Assembly (NCBI GenBank): GCA_013368375.1
Contig: JAACJP010000053.1
Span: forward strand, 62,001 to 126,000
Origin: Tricholomella constricta
Lineage: Eukaryota > Basidiomycota > Agaricomycetes > Agaricales > Lyophyllaceae
DNA length: 64,000 bases
Direction of reading: 5' to 3'
In this document: positions 1 to 10,300 of the stretch, one piece after another
Position numbering within the stretch: the stretch's first letter is position 1
How the letters are laid out: each line of letters begins with the position of its first letter
Notes under the pieces: model-generated
The model's database searches: none
Told to the model about the DNA's origin: nothing
What the model saw: the letters and a program-made list of their open reading frames with translations, nothing else
Made by a program: the position numbers and the translations under genes

Positions 1-2162
1 CCCTGTTTGATTTGACGGGCAAGGACGTTGCCTGGCGCTGGGAAGCGTCGGAGCAGTCGGCCTTTGACCTCCTGAAGTCTGCGATCACGTCGCGACCGGT
101 GCTTGCATTCCCCGACGACGACCGACCGTACCGCATCGAAGCTGACTCGTCCGACTTCGCGACGGGCGCGGTCCTGTCGCAAGAGTCGCCGTCCGATGGC
201 AAGTGGCACCCGGTCGCGTTCTACTCGAAGAGCTTGAACGCAGTCGAGCGGAACTACGAGATCCACGACAAGGAGATGCTGGCGATCATCCGGTCTCTGG
301 AGGAGTGGCGACATTTTGTGGAAGGCGCAAAGCACAAGGTGGAGATCTTGACCGACCACAAGAACCTTGAGTACTTCCTCACCGCGAAGAAACTCAATCG
401 GCGGCAAGCCCGCTGGTCGCTCTACCTTGCCAACTTCGACTTTACCCTCCACCACCGTCCGGGACGCAGCATGGGCAAACCCGACGCCCTGTCGCGTCGC
501 GCTGATCACGGCGACGGAAGTGGCGACAATGCCGACATTGTGCTCCTCAAACCCGAGTTCTTCGCGATTCGCGCGACCGAGGGTCTGGCACTGGTCGGAG
601 AAGAAGACGATGTGCTGAAAGCGATCCGCAAGGGCAATCGCGACGGTGCACAGGAGGACGCGGTCGCGAAAGCGGCACAACTGGTCAAGGCATCCAAGAC
701 TGCCGGTCGCTCCCTACGCTTTGGCGAGTGGGGGGAGGAAGGTGGTCTGCTCACGTTCCGTGGACGGATCTATGTCCCGAACGTTCCTGACCTCCGCCGA
801 CGCATTGTGGAGCAGCATCATGACTCCAAGGTCGCCGGTCACCCGGGTCGCTGGAAGACGCTCGAGCTGGTGTCGCGCAACTACTGGTGGCCCCAGATGT
901 CACGCTTCATCGGTTCATACACCAGCACCTGCGACATGTGCTTGCGCACAAAACCCCGCCGCCAACTCCCCGTCGGACAGCTGCAGCCGCTCCCAATTCC
1001 CGAAGGCCGATGGAATGTCGTATCGGTGGACTTCATCACCGAACTCCCCGAGTCCAATGGCCACGACGCGATCATGAACGTCGTAGATTCGGTCGGAAAG
1101 CGCGCGCATTTCATCGCATCGCACACGACCTGTTCGGCCTTGGGAGCCGCGAACCTCTACCGTCGCCACGTCTGGAAGCTCCACGGTCTCCCAGATGCCT
1201 TTGTCTCCGATCGAGGTCCACAGTTCGTCGCCGAATTCACGCGCGAACTGTACCGACTCCTGGGTATCAAGCTGTCGGCTTCGACGGCGTACCACCCGCA
1301 GACCGACGGACAGACCGAGCGTGTCAATCAGGAGCTGGAACAGTTCTTGCGGGTCTTCTGCAACGAGCGCCAGAACGACTGGGAGGACCTCTTGCCCGAC
1401 GCCGAATTCAGTTACAACAACCATGTACATTCGGCGACACAGCAGACCCCTTTCTTGCTCGACACTGGTCGGCATCCGCGCATGGGCTTCGAGCCTCGTC
1501 GGGGCGCTTCCAAGAACGAGTCGGCCGACGAGTTCGTGGAGCGCATGAAGGAAGCACAGGAGGAAGCCAAGGCGGCGCTTTCAAAGGCCAAAGACGACAT
1601 GGAGCGGTATTACAATCAGCGACACGCCCCGACACCCGACTACCAGCCGGGTGACAAGGTGTACTTGGACGCGACCGACATTTCTACGACCCGACCGTCT
1701 AAGAAATTATCGCATCGCTACCTTGGCCCTTTCGTCGTGCAAAGGCGAGTTGGCCCGCTCGCATACCGCCTCCTGCTGCCTCAGTCCATGAAACGCATCC
1801 ACCCAGTCTTCCACGTCATAAAGCTTGTCCCCGCCGTCGCTGACCCAATCGAAGGTCGACAGTCCGACCCTCCGCCGCCACCAGACATCATCGATGACGA
1901 ACCCTACTACGAAGTCCACAAAATCCTCGACAGTCGCATCTTCCGCAAGAAACTTCAGTACAAGATCTTGTGGAAAGGCTACGGCTATGAAGAAGCTTCG
2001 TGGGAGCCCCGGGAGAACGTCGCCGCACCCGACCTGGTTCGCAAGTTCCACCGCGACAATCCTGATGCTGCGCGCCACATCCGTGGCATCTTCACTCTAT
2101 CCCCCGCCGTCTTCGCCACCGTCACCCCGCACCGAGCCGTTGCGATTCAAAAGGGGGGGTGA
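1..2162 (+). CDS. Gypsy-1 polyprotein, C-terminal part (RNase H, integrase, chromodomain), partial
   Basis: The reading frame is open from the window edge to TGA at 2160-2162; the start is outside. In order (residues counted from base 12): RNase H with the EADSSDFATGAVL and TDHKNLEYF motifs (about 40-125); H2C2 integrase zinc finger with HH and CDMC (about 265-315); integrase core with D (SVDFITEL, about 338), D (VSDRGPQF, about 398) and E (QTERVNQE, about 434); chromodomain YEVHKILDSR...LWKGYGYEEASWEP (about 627-690). The C-terminal chromodomain places it in the chromoviruses, whose chromodomain is known to steer integration to modified chromatin. This copy keeps the tryptophan codon at RNYWWPQ that is a stop in copy B. 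The polypurine tract AAAAGGGGGGG is read as the last codons, and the stop codon abuts the LTR. Confidence 0.95.
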   Translation, partial: LFDLTGKDVAWRWEASEQSAFDLLKSAITSRPVLAFPDDDRPYRIEADSSDFATGAVLSQESPSDGKWHPVAFYSKSLNAVERNYEIHDKEMLAIIRSLEEWRHFVEGAKHKVEILTDHKNLEYFLTAKKLNRRQARWSLYLANFDFTLHHRPGRSMGKPDALSRRADHGDGSGDNADIVLLKPEFFAIRATEGLALVGEEDDVLKAIRKGNRDGAQEDAVAKAAQLVKASKTAGRSLRFGEWGEEGGLLTFRGRIYVPNVPDLRRRIVEQHHDSKVAGHPGRWKTLELVSRNYWWPQMSRFIGSYTSTCDMCLRTKPRRQLPVGQLQPLPIPEGRWNVVSVDFITELPESNGHDAIMNVVDSVGKRAHFIASHTTCSALGAANLYRRHVWKLHGLPDAFVSDRGPQFVAEFTRELYRLLGIKLSASTAYHPQTDGQTERVNQELEQFLRVFCNERQNDWEDLLPDAEFSYNNHVHSATQQTPFLLDTGRHPRMGFEPRRGASKNESADEFVERMKEAQEEAKAALSKAKDDMERYYNQRHAPTPDYQPGDKVYLDATDISTTRPSKKLSHRYLGPFVVQRRVGPLAYRLLLPQSMKRIHPVFHVIKLVPAVADPIEGRQSDPPPPPDIIDDEPYYEVHKILDSRIFRKKLQYKILWKGYGYEEASWEPRENVAAPDLVRKFHRDNPDAARHIRGIFTLSPAVFATVTPHRAVAIQKGG

Positions 2163-2666
2163 TGTCAGGGGAACTCTCGTTCACGCTCTCCGACGCTCAC
2201 AGATCGTTCCCCGACTCACGCGCTCGCCCCTGACTGACCGATCGCGATCCCGACCCGACGCTCCGACCCAAGCGTCGGTGTACATACTTACTCACTTCCT
2301 GTCGCTTCCCCTCACTCCCCGCGCGCGCCCGACGCCGATCCCGACCACCCGACATCCCGACGTCGGCTGCCCCGCCTCGTGCCCGTACCCTGGGCCACGA
2401 GGATCGGACAGCGTCGGGAACGTGTCCATACACGCGCCGCACACCATTCGTTACTATTACATGTACAGTACACTCTGGAGGACCGGCCCTCACGTCCTAC
2501 ACTCGTATATAGTCGGCCCCCTGGCATTTGGGAATCCTTTACACTATTCTCTTCGGATTCCCCCTTGCCAGGTAAGCCTTACTTACATTCGTTACTGTAC
2601 ATCAATATAACTTCGGATTCCCCCTTGCCAGTGCGATAGCGCTCCACTGTAAGGGTTGCCCTAACA
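2163..2666 (+). repeat. Gypsy-1 copy A 3' LTR (504 bp)
   Basis: Begins TGTCAGGGG and ends CCCTAACA. Both LTRs of copy B have the same 504-bp length. It holds a TATA box (TATATAG, 2506-2512) and, about 30 bp on, TTTACACTATTCT (2538-2550), the likely transcription start and R region. A 21-bp direct repeat occurs at 2551-2571 and 2611-2631. Confidence 0.95.
2506..2550 (+). promoter_or_regulatory. Gypsy-1 LTR promoter: TATA box and inferred transcript start
   Basis: TATATAG at 2506-2512 is followed 26-32 bp later by TTTACACTATTCT at 2538-2550. The same pair occurs in copy B (TATA at 43604-43610, start motif at 43565-43577, minus strand). The spacing fits RNA polymerase II initiation at the start motif. 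That motif is also the exact complement of the primer-binding site of copy B. The start itself is inferred, not seen. Confidence 0.6.
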
Positions 2667-2694
2667 GCAATGTCCGCGGGCGCCGCGGAGTTAC

Positions 2695-3306
2695 TCACTT
2701 GCGCTGCTCCTCAGGAGGATAGCCCTTGGTGCTCCACTCACAGGCAGTGGCCTCTGCCTCTTGAAGTTGTTGTGGAGTAAGTTTATTCATCACCTGTGCC
2801 AAAGCTTTGGTGCGTTGCTGAAAGGCCGCGGGGGCCGATTCGTCGACCTCCTCGAGCCCCAGTATCTCTTTCAACTCTTCGGTAATCAAGCTGCGCATTG
2901 TCCGATTGACTACCTGCCACGCAGTAACCTTCAATTTACCCGATGACTGGTTGACCATTGGGTAGGGCCTCCAGTTGTTCCTTACCCAGTCTGCCAGTTT
3001 CTGTGTGCTGATCAGTGTGATGACTCAGGGATACTCCCCAACCTGACAGACCGTGGTGGCAGACGCGGACTTCTTGTCGGTCTTTGGTTCTGTTCCCTTT
3101 GCCTTCCAGTAGTTGAATATATCAACAAGGACTTTGTCCTTGAAAATGGCCGCCCTTTTGTCCTTGTCCGACTCTGATCGGTACTCCTCTCGGTACTTGT
3201 TGAGGACCACGCGCTCGTCAGCCGGGTACTGGGGCTGCTTGCTTGTCTTCTTCAGGGCCGTGGGGGCATGTGGGACAGTTTCCGGTGTGAAAATATTTTC
3301 GGACAT
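2695..3306 (-). CDS. Unidentified KDZ-linked gene, 3' end lost
   Basis: ATG at 3306-3304, opening MSENIFTPETVP. The first exon ends near 3040 (TVCQ) and splices to an exon beginning KLADWVRNNWRPYP near 2998, after an intron ending CACACAG. The second exon runs to CGCAA|GTGAGT at 2698-2702, a good splice donor. The following exons are missing because Gypsy-1 copy A begins at 2666. It is divergent from the KDZ transposase, with 253 bp between the starts and a possible shared promoter. The charged, helical sequence gives no domain I recognise. Apparent continuation to the TGA at 2695 is intron read-through, not the true end. Confidence 0.55.
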
Positions 3307-3559
3307 GGTGGAGCTCCGTTGAAAATTTCCTATTTGGGTCACAAAGGGTTGAACTCCATGTTTGACAGTTGTCCCACAGTCCCGCATTTGGCAAAGAAGT
3401 TTCCAGTTTGGGTAATGTAAGGCATGGGTGCATTGATGGGCCCGATTGTGAGTGCAGCTGACCTTGCACAACCATGAGGACATGTCCGAGAGTAATCAGT
3501 GATCCATCAGTAGACAGGTTCTGATTTTTCCACCATATCAGATCTCACCCTTACCCACC

Positions 3560-6500
3560 ATGTTGCGTGCAGTAAAGCGCACACGTCGCAAGAAGGATGA
3601 AGTCCTTCAGGAAAGTTCTCGTTCACATGCCATGGATGTCGAGACAACAGTCAGGCATACCCAGAGGGGTGACATCGTGGAATCCAGGAGTGTCCCTTTG
3701 CGCAAGAGGTCACCGGACCCTGCTACATCTGCCCCTCAGGGTGTGCAAACCCATGTCCAACCCTTTGAGCATTCGGACATTCACTCAACAGAGCTGGATG
3801 ACACCACTGATGAGGTTGCCTCCAAACGGGCCAGGGTGAATTGTTCTTTGATGTATTGTGTACATGTAACTGAATCAAAGCACAGACACAAGCTGATTAC
3901 CTTCAAGAGTTTGTGAACCATGTTCCAGAGCCGTTGGAGGGGCTCCTTGGGAGAGAGCACATTGAGAATCAAACTCAATGTTCTGATTGTCCCAAGGGCA
4001 ACTATGGACGTTGGCGTTGCCGAGATTGTCTCAGTGACAGGATACTCTGCTGGGGTTGCATGCGGACAACTCACAGGGACAATCCTCTCCATCGCATTGA
4101 GTTCTGGACAGGTCAATACTTCCAGGCAGCTCAGCTGCAGGAGGTCGGTACCTACTTGCTGGTCCCTCACTCCTCTGGGAAAGCACTCTGTGATACGCTA
4201 CAGCTGCAACAGGAGCAGTTGGAGAGATACAATGGAATTCACTACATTCCACTTGTCTACTGTTCATGCCGCGGAGTCCGAGAGGTCAATACAGACCTGA
4301 TGCACAAGCGATTGGTGCCTGCAAGCTTCACACGGTACAATACGCTCTTTACCACTGCAGTCCTTGATGACTATCGCCTTGCAAACCTGGAATGTAAGGC
4401 ATCTGCATTTCAGTATTGGCACAAGCTCAGCCGGACTACGGCTGCAGCAACAAGCTCCGCGGACATCGACAACTTTTATCGCGAACTCCGCCGGCTCTCG
4501 CGTTCATGGAGATGGCTCAAGAAGCTCAAATGGGGTGGTTTTGGCAGCAATAACAGAGATCCCATGCAGACCACTGCAGGGGAGCTCGCCATTTTTTGTC
4601 CCACATGTCCGCAGCCAGGTGTGAATCTTCCCGCGGGGTGGACCGCGGACCCGAATAAGTGAGTGCATTTAGTGACAATTGATCATTGCTATTGACATGA
4701 GATGCAGAAAAGTATACATGAGGTCTTTTGTGGCAGACAGCAATTTCAAAGCCGATCATGTTCGCCAAAAGAACAATGCCATGGATGTTTGGCTGTCGGA
4801 AGGGTCAGGTATGATGGCTAACCGGGCCAATTATAATGAGTTCCTGAAGGAAGCATTCAATGTGATGACAGTGAGTCAAGTCGATTACCTCCGCGGTGAA
4901 GGCCGCGGTGTTCATCAACTCCGCGGTGTTCTGTAATAACGTCCATTTTAGAAAGCCCCTTGCGAGAATCAATTCCGCGCTGTTGAGCAGGCAATGCTTG
5001 TGTCCAAAGCCTGTGATGTTAAAGGAATTGTAGCCATTGCATGTGCGCGGCATGGCTGTTTTGCCCCCAACAGCCTGTCGGACCTCCACGCGGGAGAGCA
5101 GCAAAAGAATGTGGACTGGGCATTCCTCCAGGCGCTTAAAACAACAAATGTGGAAGACATTGACCAGGTGTTATTGATCTATGATATTGCCTGCCAATAC
5201 ATGGTACACTTTCTAAAGCGCATCGGCCACCTACTCCCCCCAGGAATGACTATTGCTCAGGCCATCGGACTACTCCATGTTCACGGTCACAAAGATGATT
5301 GCTTTAACCGCTTTGCAACTTCATTCATTCCAGGCGCTGCTATAGTTGCGGGTGAAATTCTGGAGAGTTTGTGGGCCGTGTTGAACACTGTGTCACCAAT
5401 GACCAGAACCGCAATGTTGGCACACCGAGCAGAGATCCTGGACGACCATATGAATGATTCTAACTGGAAGAAACTCCTGCAGATGTGTTAGTAAAATTTC
5501 ATCTATTCCATTACAATAACTGACCATGTCCGCGGCCGCGGAGTAGCGGTCACATTGTGTCGGACATACGAAAAGGTGACAGAGATGTTGGAGACTGCCC
5601 AAGGATATATCAAAGGAGTTGCCCAGGGAATAAGCCGCACACAAACCACAATTTGGGAGGCGGAGATCCAGGAGGCCGAGCAGAGGAGGGTTCATGATGT
5701 CAAGGCTATGGACATCCTCAAAGCGCGCACCGCGGACATCGGGCAGCCGGGAGATTCCAATGGACCTGTGGAGCACTCAACAGCTGAAGAGGAGTGGATA
5801 CAATCAGGCCTTGATCTTGAGGAGCGCCAGTAAGACATTTTATCTCTATTTGGCTTCCGGAGCTAAACAGTTTCCACCTAGAATTGGCCTTCAAGACAAA
5901 GTCCGCCAACTTGCGCGCGAGCCGTGGGAAGATGTCCGCAAGGCCGTCGAAACTGAAAGGCAAAGCCTACGTGCACAAATTGATGTGTTCACATCAAAAC
6001 AGCTGAGCATAAACTTCATTCCTTCGGCCTCCGCGGAGGATGTGCCAGTGAACGTTGAAGCCTTTGACAACCTAGACGAGAACCCCGCGGACCTGCCACC
6101 CTCCGGAGACGCCGCGGCACCTGCACAAACACGCTCCCGTCCTGTCAGTGCAACAGACGGACCCCTGCCACCAGAGCAGACACCTATTTGCCTGCCATCC
6201 TCGGCTGGGGAAACTGAGACACATCTGGCTAAACTCGAGCTTGCATTGCGCAAGGTTCAAGCGGAGCGCCATCTGCAGAACCTCCGAAATGCAATTGCGG
6301 AGAAATCCTTTTTGTACTCACACGTCATCCGAGTTGCTCCGCGGAAGGGTGTGCGGACACGCGCGCGAGCTAATATCACCACCCTCAATCACTCGATCAC
6401 CACCCTCTGCCGGGTGTATGACAAATGCAGAACAAAGCTTGTCCATCTGGGTGCGGATGAAGGCACACTGGAAATATACAAAATTCTTGACAAGAAGCAT

Positions 6501-6909
6501 GTGAAATCGAGCACCGCCATACTGGATCCCAACACTCCGGGCTCAACTGATATCCGAAGTACCAGTCTTTCTTGGATTTGGCAAATACCTGGTCAAGCGA
6601 CAATAGTCCGGAGGCTGTGCTGGAGTGTATGTCCTTTGGCGTCAACTCCGCGGGCTTGTTACTGACATGATACCAATAGTTCAACGTGTTCATTTCTTGA
6701 GGGCAAGAGCACAAAAGGATCGATGGACAGAAGAATTCACTCTTGTTCAATATGAAATAACTTGGACCACCCAATATTTCCTTCATCAGGCCCAGATCTG
6801 GATAGAGCGCGGTGCGGAGGCCGCGGCTGCAGGACAACTGGGCCCGACAGCATATGCACGGCAGAAGACAGCCATGTGGAGGGAACTTGCTTGGTTGGCG
6901 GAGCAATGA
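3560..6909 (+). CDS. KDZ transposase with CxC2 cysteine cluster (one frameshift)
   Basis: Best model: exons 3560-3835, 3886-4658, 4708-4870, 4952-5486, 5547-5829, 5882-6626, 6680-6909; all introns GT-AG, 48-81 bp. The N-terminus is basic (KRTRRKK). Exon 2 holds a cysteine cluster (CSDCPKGNYGRWRCRDC...CWGC..TH) of the CxC2 type that accompanies KDZ transposases. The transposase core follows: ADSNFKADH (first catalytic Asp), ACARHGCF, YDIACQY (Asp), HGHKDDCF and GEILESLWAVLN (Glu region). The C-terminus ends in the family's EF-RVHFLRARAQK and AYARQKTAMWREL motifs. The family excises and reinserts its element by DDE chemistry. Odd: the frame shifts around 6585-6596, where GQA must change to SSDNSPEAVLE by a 1-nt loss or 2-nt gain. 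The copy is therefore probably inactive unless this is a sequencing error. Confidence 0.85.
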
Positions 6910-6926
6910 TTTAAAACTGTCAATAC

Positions 6927-7281
6927 TGTGGGGACTGATGTTGCTACGAGTCCGAAAGGGGGACAAGGAAACCTCGGACCGCGCAAGTGACCGTATATAG
7001 TAGAGAAAGACAATTGACGGCCAGGTTATAATGAAAAGCTCAGTTTATTCAGTGTAGAAACTCGGTAGTAAGAAAGGGGGAATATCGAATTGTATCAATC
7101 CTTTGTCTCCCTATATGAGGCATCGTACTCGTGTTCTTCGTATCAAGGGAGGGGAATGCATGTGTCGTGATCCGTTGATCCGTTGTTGATCTAATCTTAT
7201 CTTGGATCTTGGCTCGTGTGTCGTGTTCGTGCTCGTCGTTACTGTATGATTTCCTCGGCCAGCCGATCCTATAACCCCACA
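6927..7281 (-). repeat. Gypsy-2 3' LTR
   Basis: 355 bp, TGTGGGG...CCCCACA. It is preceded in sense orientation by the polypurine tract GTGAGGGGGAGA. A TATA-like CTATATAC lies at about 6992-7000. Confidence 0.95.
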
Positions 7282-7293
7282 TCTCCCCCTCAC
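7282..7293 (-). other. Gypsy-2 polypurine tract
   Basis: Sense GTGAGGGGGAGA directly before the 3' LTR; the usual primer for plus-strand DNA synthesis in LTR retrotransposons. Confidence 0.8.
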
Positions 7294-7341
7294 TTTTGAA
7301 TATCAACCGTCCCTGGTTGATCCTCCACCTCCACAACCTCC

Positions 7342-10300
7342 TCACTGATCATCCTCAATCCCTGCCAAATCCTCGGCATCCACATACTCTGTCACTTCCA
7401 CCATCTTCTTCGAGCGCGCACGGTACGGGATCAAACGAAATGCTCCGAACTTCAACCTCGACAAGGCACCGTTGACTTCAGCCAGGCGATATGCTCCACT
7501 GCGTAGGCGATGTGCGACAACCATCGGTCCGAAGTAGCGAGGACGACATTTTCGTCCAAGGTCGGGCTCGATCTTTTTGTTGAGTACCATGACGAGTTCT
7601 CCCGGTGCGAAATCATAATCGTGGATGACGTTCTCGTTCTGTTTGATAAAGTCCGCTATGGAACTGTACCGATTCTGCAGAACACGCTTGTGAATGCGCG
7701 CGAGGTCTTCGTCGCGACGCTCGAGCTGAATGGCTCGGTTGGTGATTAGATCGGTGTCAGTTAAACGGGACGAGAAGTCGGGGAATAGGAAGGTGGACTC
7801 TGTTATGTCGAAGGGAAGGAGGGGCTCAGTTCCTGTGGCGCCATAGTATGGTGAGTATCCGTATCGCCGTCTTGTTGTGATTCGATCCGCCCAGAAGACG
7901 TAGGGAACATGTTGGGACCACTGTCGCATGTCGCCCTTGCAGATCTTTACGAGGGATTCTCGGATTGGCTGATGGGTACTCTCGACGACGCCATTCGACT
8001 GGGAATTGTACGCCGATATACGGATGTGACGGATATGGTATTTTTCGGAGATCCAGTCCAGCGCGGCGACCCACGGCTTCCCGTTATCCACGACGATCTC
8101 CTCAATTGCCCCCCACCTGCACATCACCTCCTCGAATAAGAACGCCCCTAACGTCGCTCCGTTTTCCTTCCGTAATTTCCTCCATTCCGCCCATGATATC
8201 AAGCTGCATCGGCCTTGCGCAAGATACTTGTAGCCATTTGACGTTGGTAAGTGCATTGTATCAGCGTACATCTTGGCGAACAGACCGGCGGGTCTCGATA
8301 CGGTAGGTGGCAGAACGACTTTCTCGAGAGATCGAAGTTGACAGGCATGGCAGGTTGTGACGAACCATTTGACGTCGTCGTCGAGCGCTGGCCACCAGAA
8401 TCGATCCGCGATGGTACGCCGAGTCCCGTACTGTCCGCGGTGTCCAAGATCGTCATGTGCGGCTTTCAAGATGCGAAGCCTGTCCTCCTTCCACACCACG
8501 ACCTGATGTCTTCCGCCGGCTTCCTTGCGCCAAAGACGACCTCCACGAACAAAGAACCTAGATGCGCGGCGCAGAAATGATTTGAGCGCGACTGTCTCGA
8601 CGTCGGGTTTCTGTAGACTCTCCAGGTACTTCTCAATCCTCTTTAGATCTTCCTCCTTTCGCTCAACCCCCTCATTCCACGGCAACTCCACGTCGATATC
8701 CTCCGCGCTGCTTCCCGTTCCCACCGCCAAACACATCGCACTCTTCCCAGCCTCCTCGACTGCCAATATCCCGCCCGCGTCCCTCGCCTCTAACGCTCTT
8801 GCGACCCATATCCCACATCCCAGTATCTCCTCCACCCATTCCTCTGCCTCCCCCTCTTCTTCGTCACCCTCGTCCACTGTCTTCTCTCGCCTCGACAACC
8901 CATCTGGCCCCGCAAACTTCTTCCCCGGTACGTGGACCAATTTAAAATCGAATAGTAAAATAGCGGCGATCCATCGATTCATAGCAGCATTGGGGTGGAT
9001 ATCCGGCCTGTTTAGCATGCCTTTAATGTATTTGGCGTCAACCTCGACGGTCAGGTTTTTGACGCCAACGATGTAAAGCTTCGTAGCATTCAGTGCTCGA
9101 AATAGACCGTTGAGTTCAATTTTCGCTTGTGAGTAGCGGGACTCGCGGTCGTTCCAGGCAATCGATCCGAAACGCGCAGGACGGCGACGCCGAAGGTCAT
9201 CTAGTTGGGAGAGAATGTATCCGCACGCACGATAGGAGGAGTCGACAGAGAGTATGACTTCGTTATTGGAGATATAGTCGATTGCGCGGATCGCAGGGCT
9301 GGAGACCACGGCCTCTTTCAATTTGTCCATTGCGGTTTGATGTTTTGCCCCCCACTCAAACTCCACATCCTTCTTTGTTAACTCCACTAGAGGGTGGGCG
9401 ATGTCAGTGAAATCTCGAATCCAGATTCGAACCGTGCCAGCCATCCCAAGGAACCCCCGTACATCACTCGCCGTCTTGCATGCCGGCCATGTCTCCACCT
9501 TCACCACCTTTCCCCGATCCGGTACCCGTCCCTCATACGTCGACAACTGGCCCACCACCGTCAACTCCTCCACGCACAACTGCAACTTCGGCGCCGATAC
9601 CGTTGCTCCCACGTGCTTCAGCCGATGCAGTACCCGATTCAAGTCCTCCACATGCGCCCGTACGAACTCCCGCACCCCCTCATTTTCCTTTGTGATCTTA
9701 TATCCGCCGCCCTCCAACTCCATCCGCGTCTTTCCTCCCAACAACGTGATATCGTCCGAAAAATTTGGTGCGATCTTTGTTTCGTCTTGTAAAATGAAGG
9801 CGACATTATTGTGAAAAACCTGCAGTGATCCGGTCCATCCTTGTGGAAGGACTGTAAGACGATGAGTTCCGAGTGGTGTATCGAAAGTCGTGAGGTCTCG
9901 AGAAGCAGGATGGAGTGTCTGGTGATCATACCCGACGAAAAGGTCCAGACCCGTGTAAATTGCACGTCCGGAACACTGCTCGGCGTACTGATCGACAAGG
10001 GGTGGTTGCGCGGAGTCTTTGACGGTCACTGCGTTCAACGGACCAAGGTTGTGAACGATGCGTACTTTCCCATCCTTCTTCGCAACGCAGAACCATTGAT
10101 GCCGATAAGAACTGTTAGCCGGTTCGTACACCCCCGCGGACACCTTCTTCTTGATCAGCTCTATCACCTCCTCTCGTATTCCCGGTGGAATGGGTAAGCT
10201 CTTCCGCGCCCACGGTACATGCTCCACCACCGGTATCACCACCGGCGAGAAGTAGTCGTCCCGAAACCGCCCTTTCTCCGACTCATCCCACGCCAACGCC

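Larger units (their letters stand above)
1..2666 (+). mobile_element. Gypsy-1 copy A, 3' part of a Ty3/Gypsy chromovirus
   Basis: Right-hand part of an LTR retrotransposon whose 5' half lies outside the window. It contains the end of pol (RNase H, integrase, chromodomain) and the complete 3' LTR at 2163-2666. A near-identical full copy lies at 37576-43953 on the minus strand, and comparison of the two fixes the LTR borders. The next bases, gcaat (2667-2671), should be one target-site copy; the partner is not visible. It landed next to a splice donor of the KDZ-linked minus-strand gene at 2695-3306, so it truncates that gene. Confidence 0.95.

Noticed and set aside
12..14. TTG start for the Gypsy-1 frame at 12
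   Set aside because: The frame is open to the window edge; the true start is upstream in the missing part of pol.
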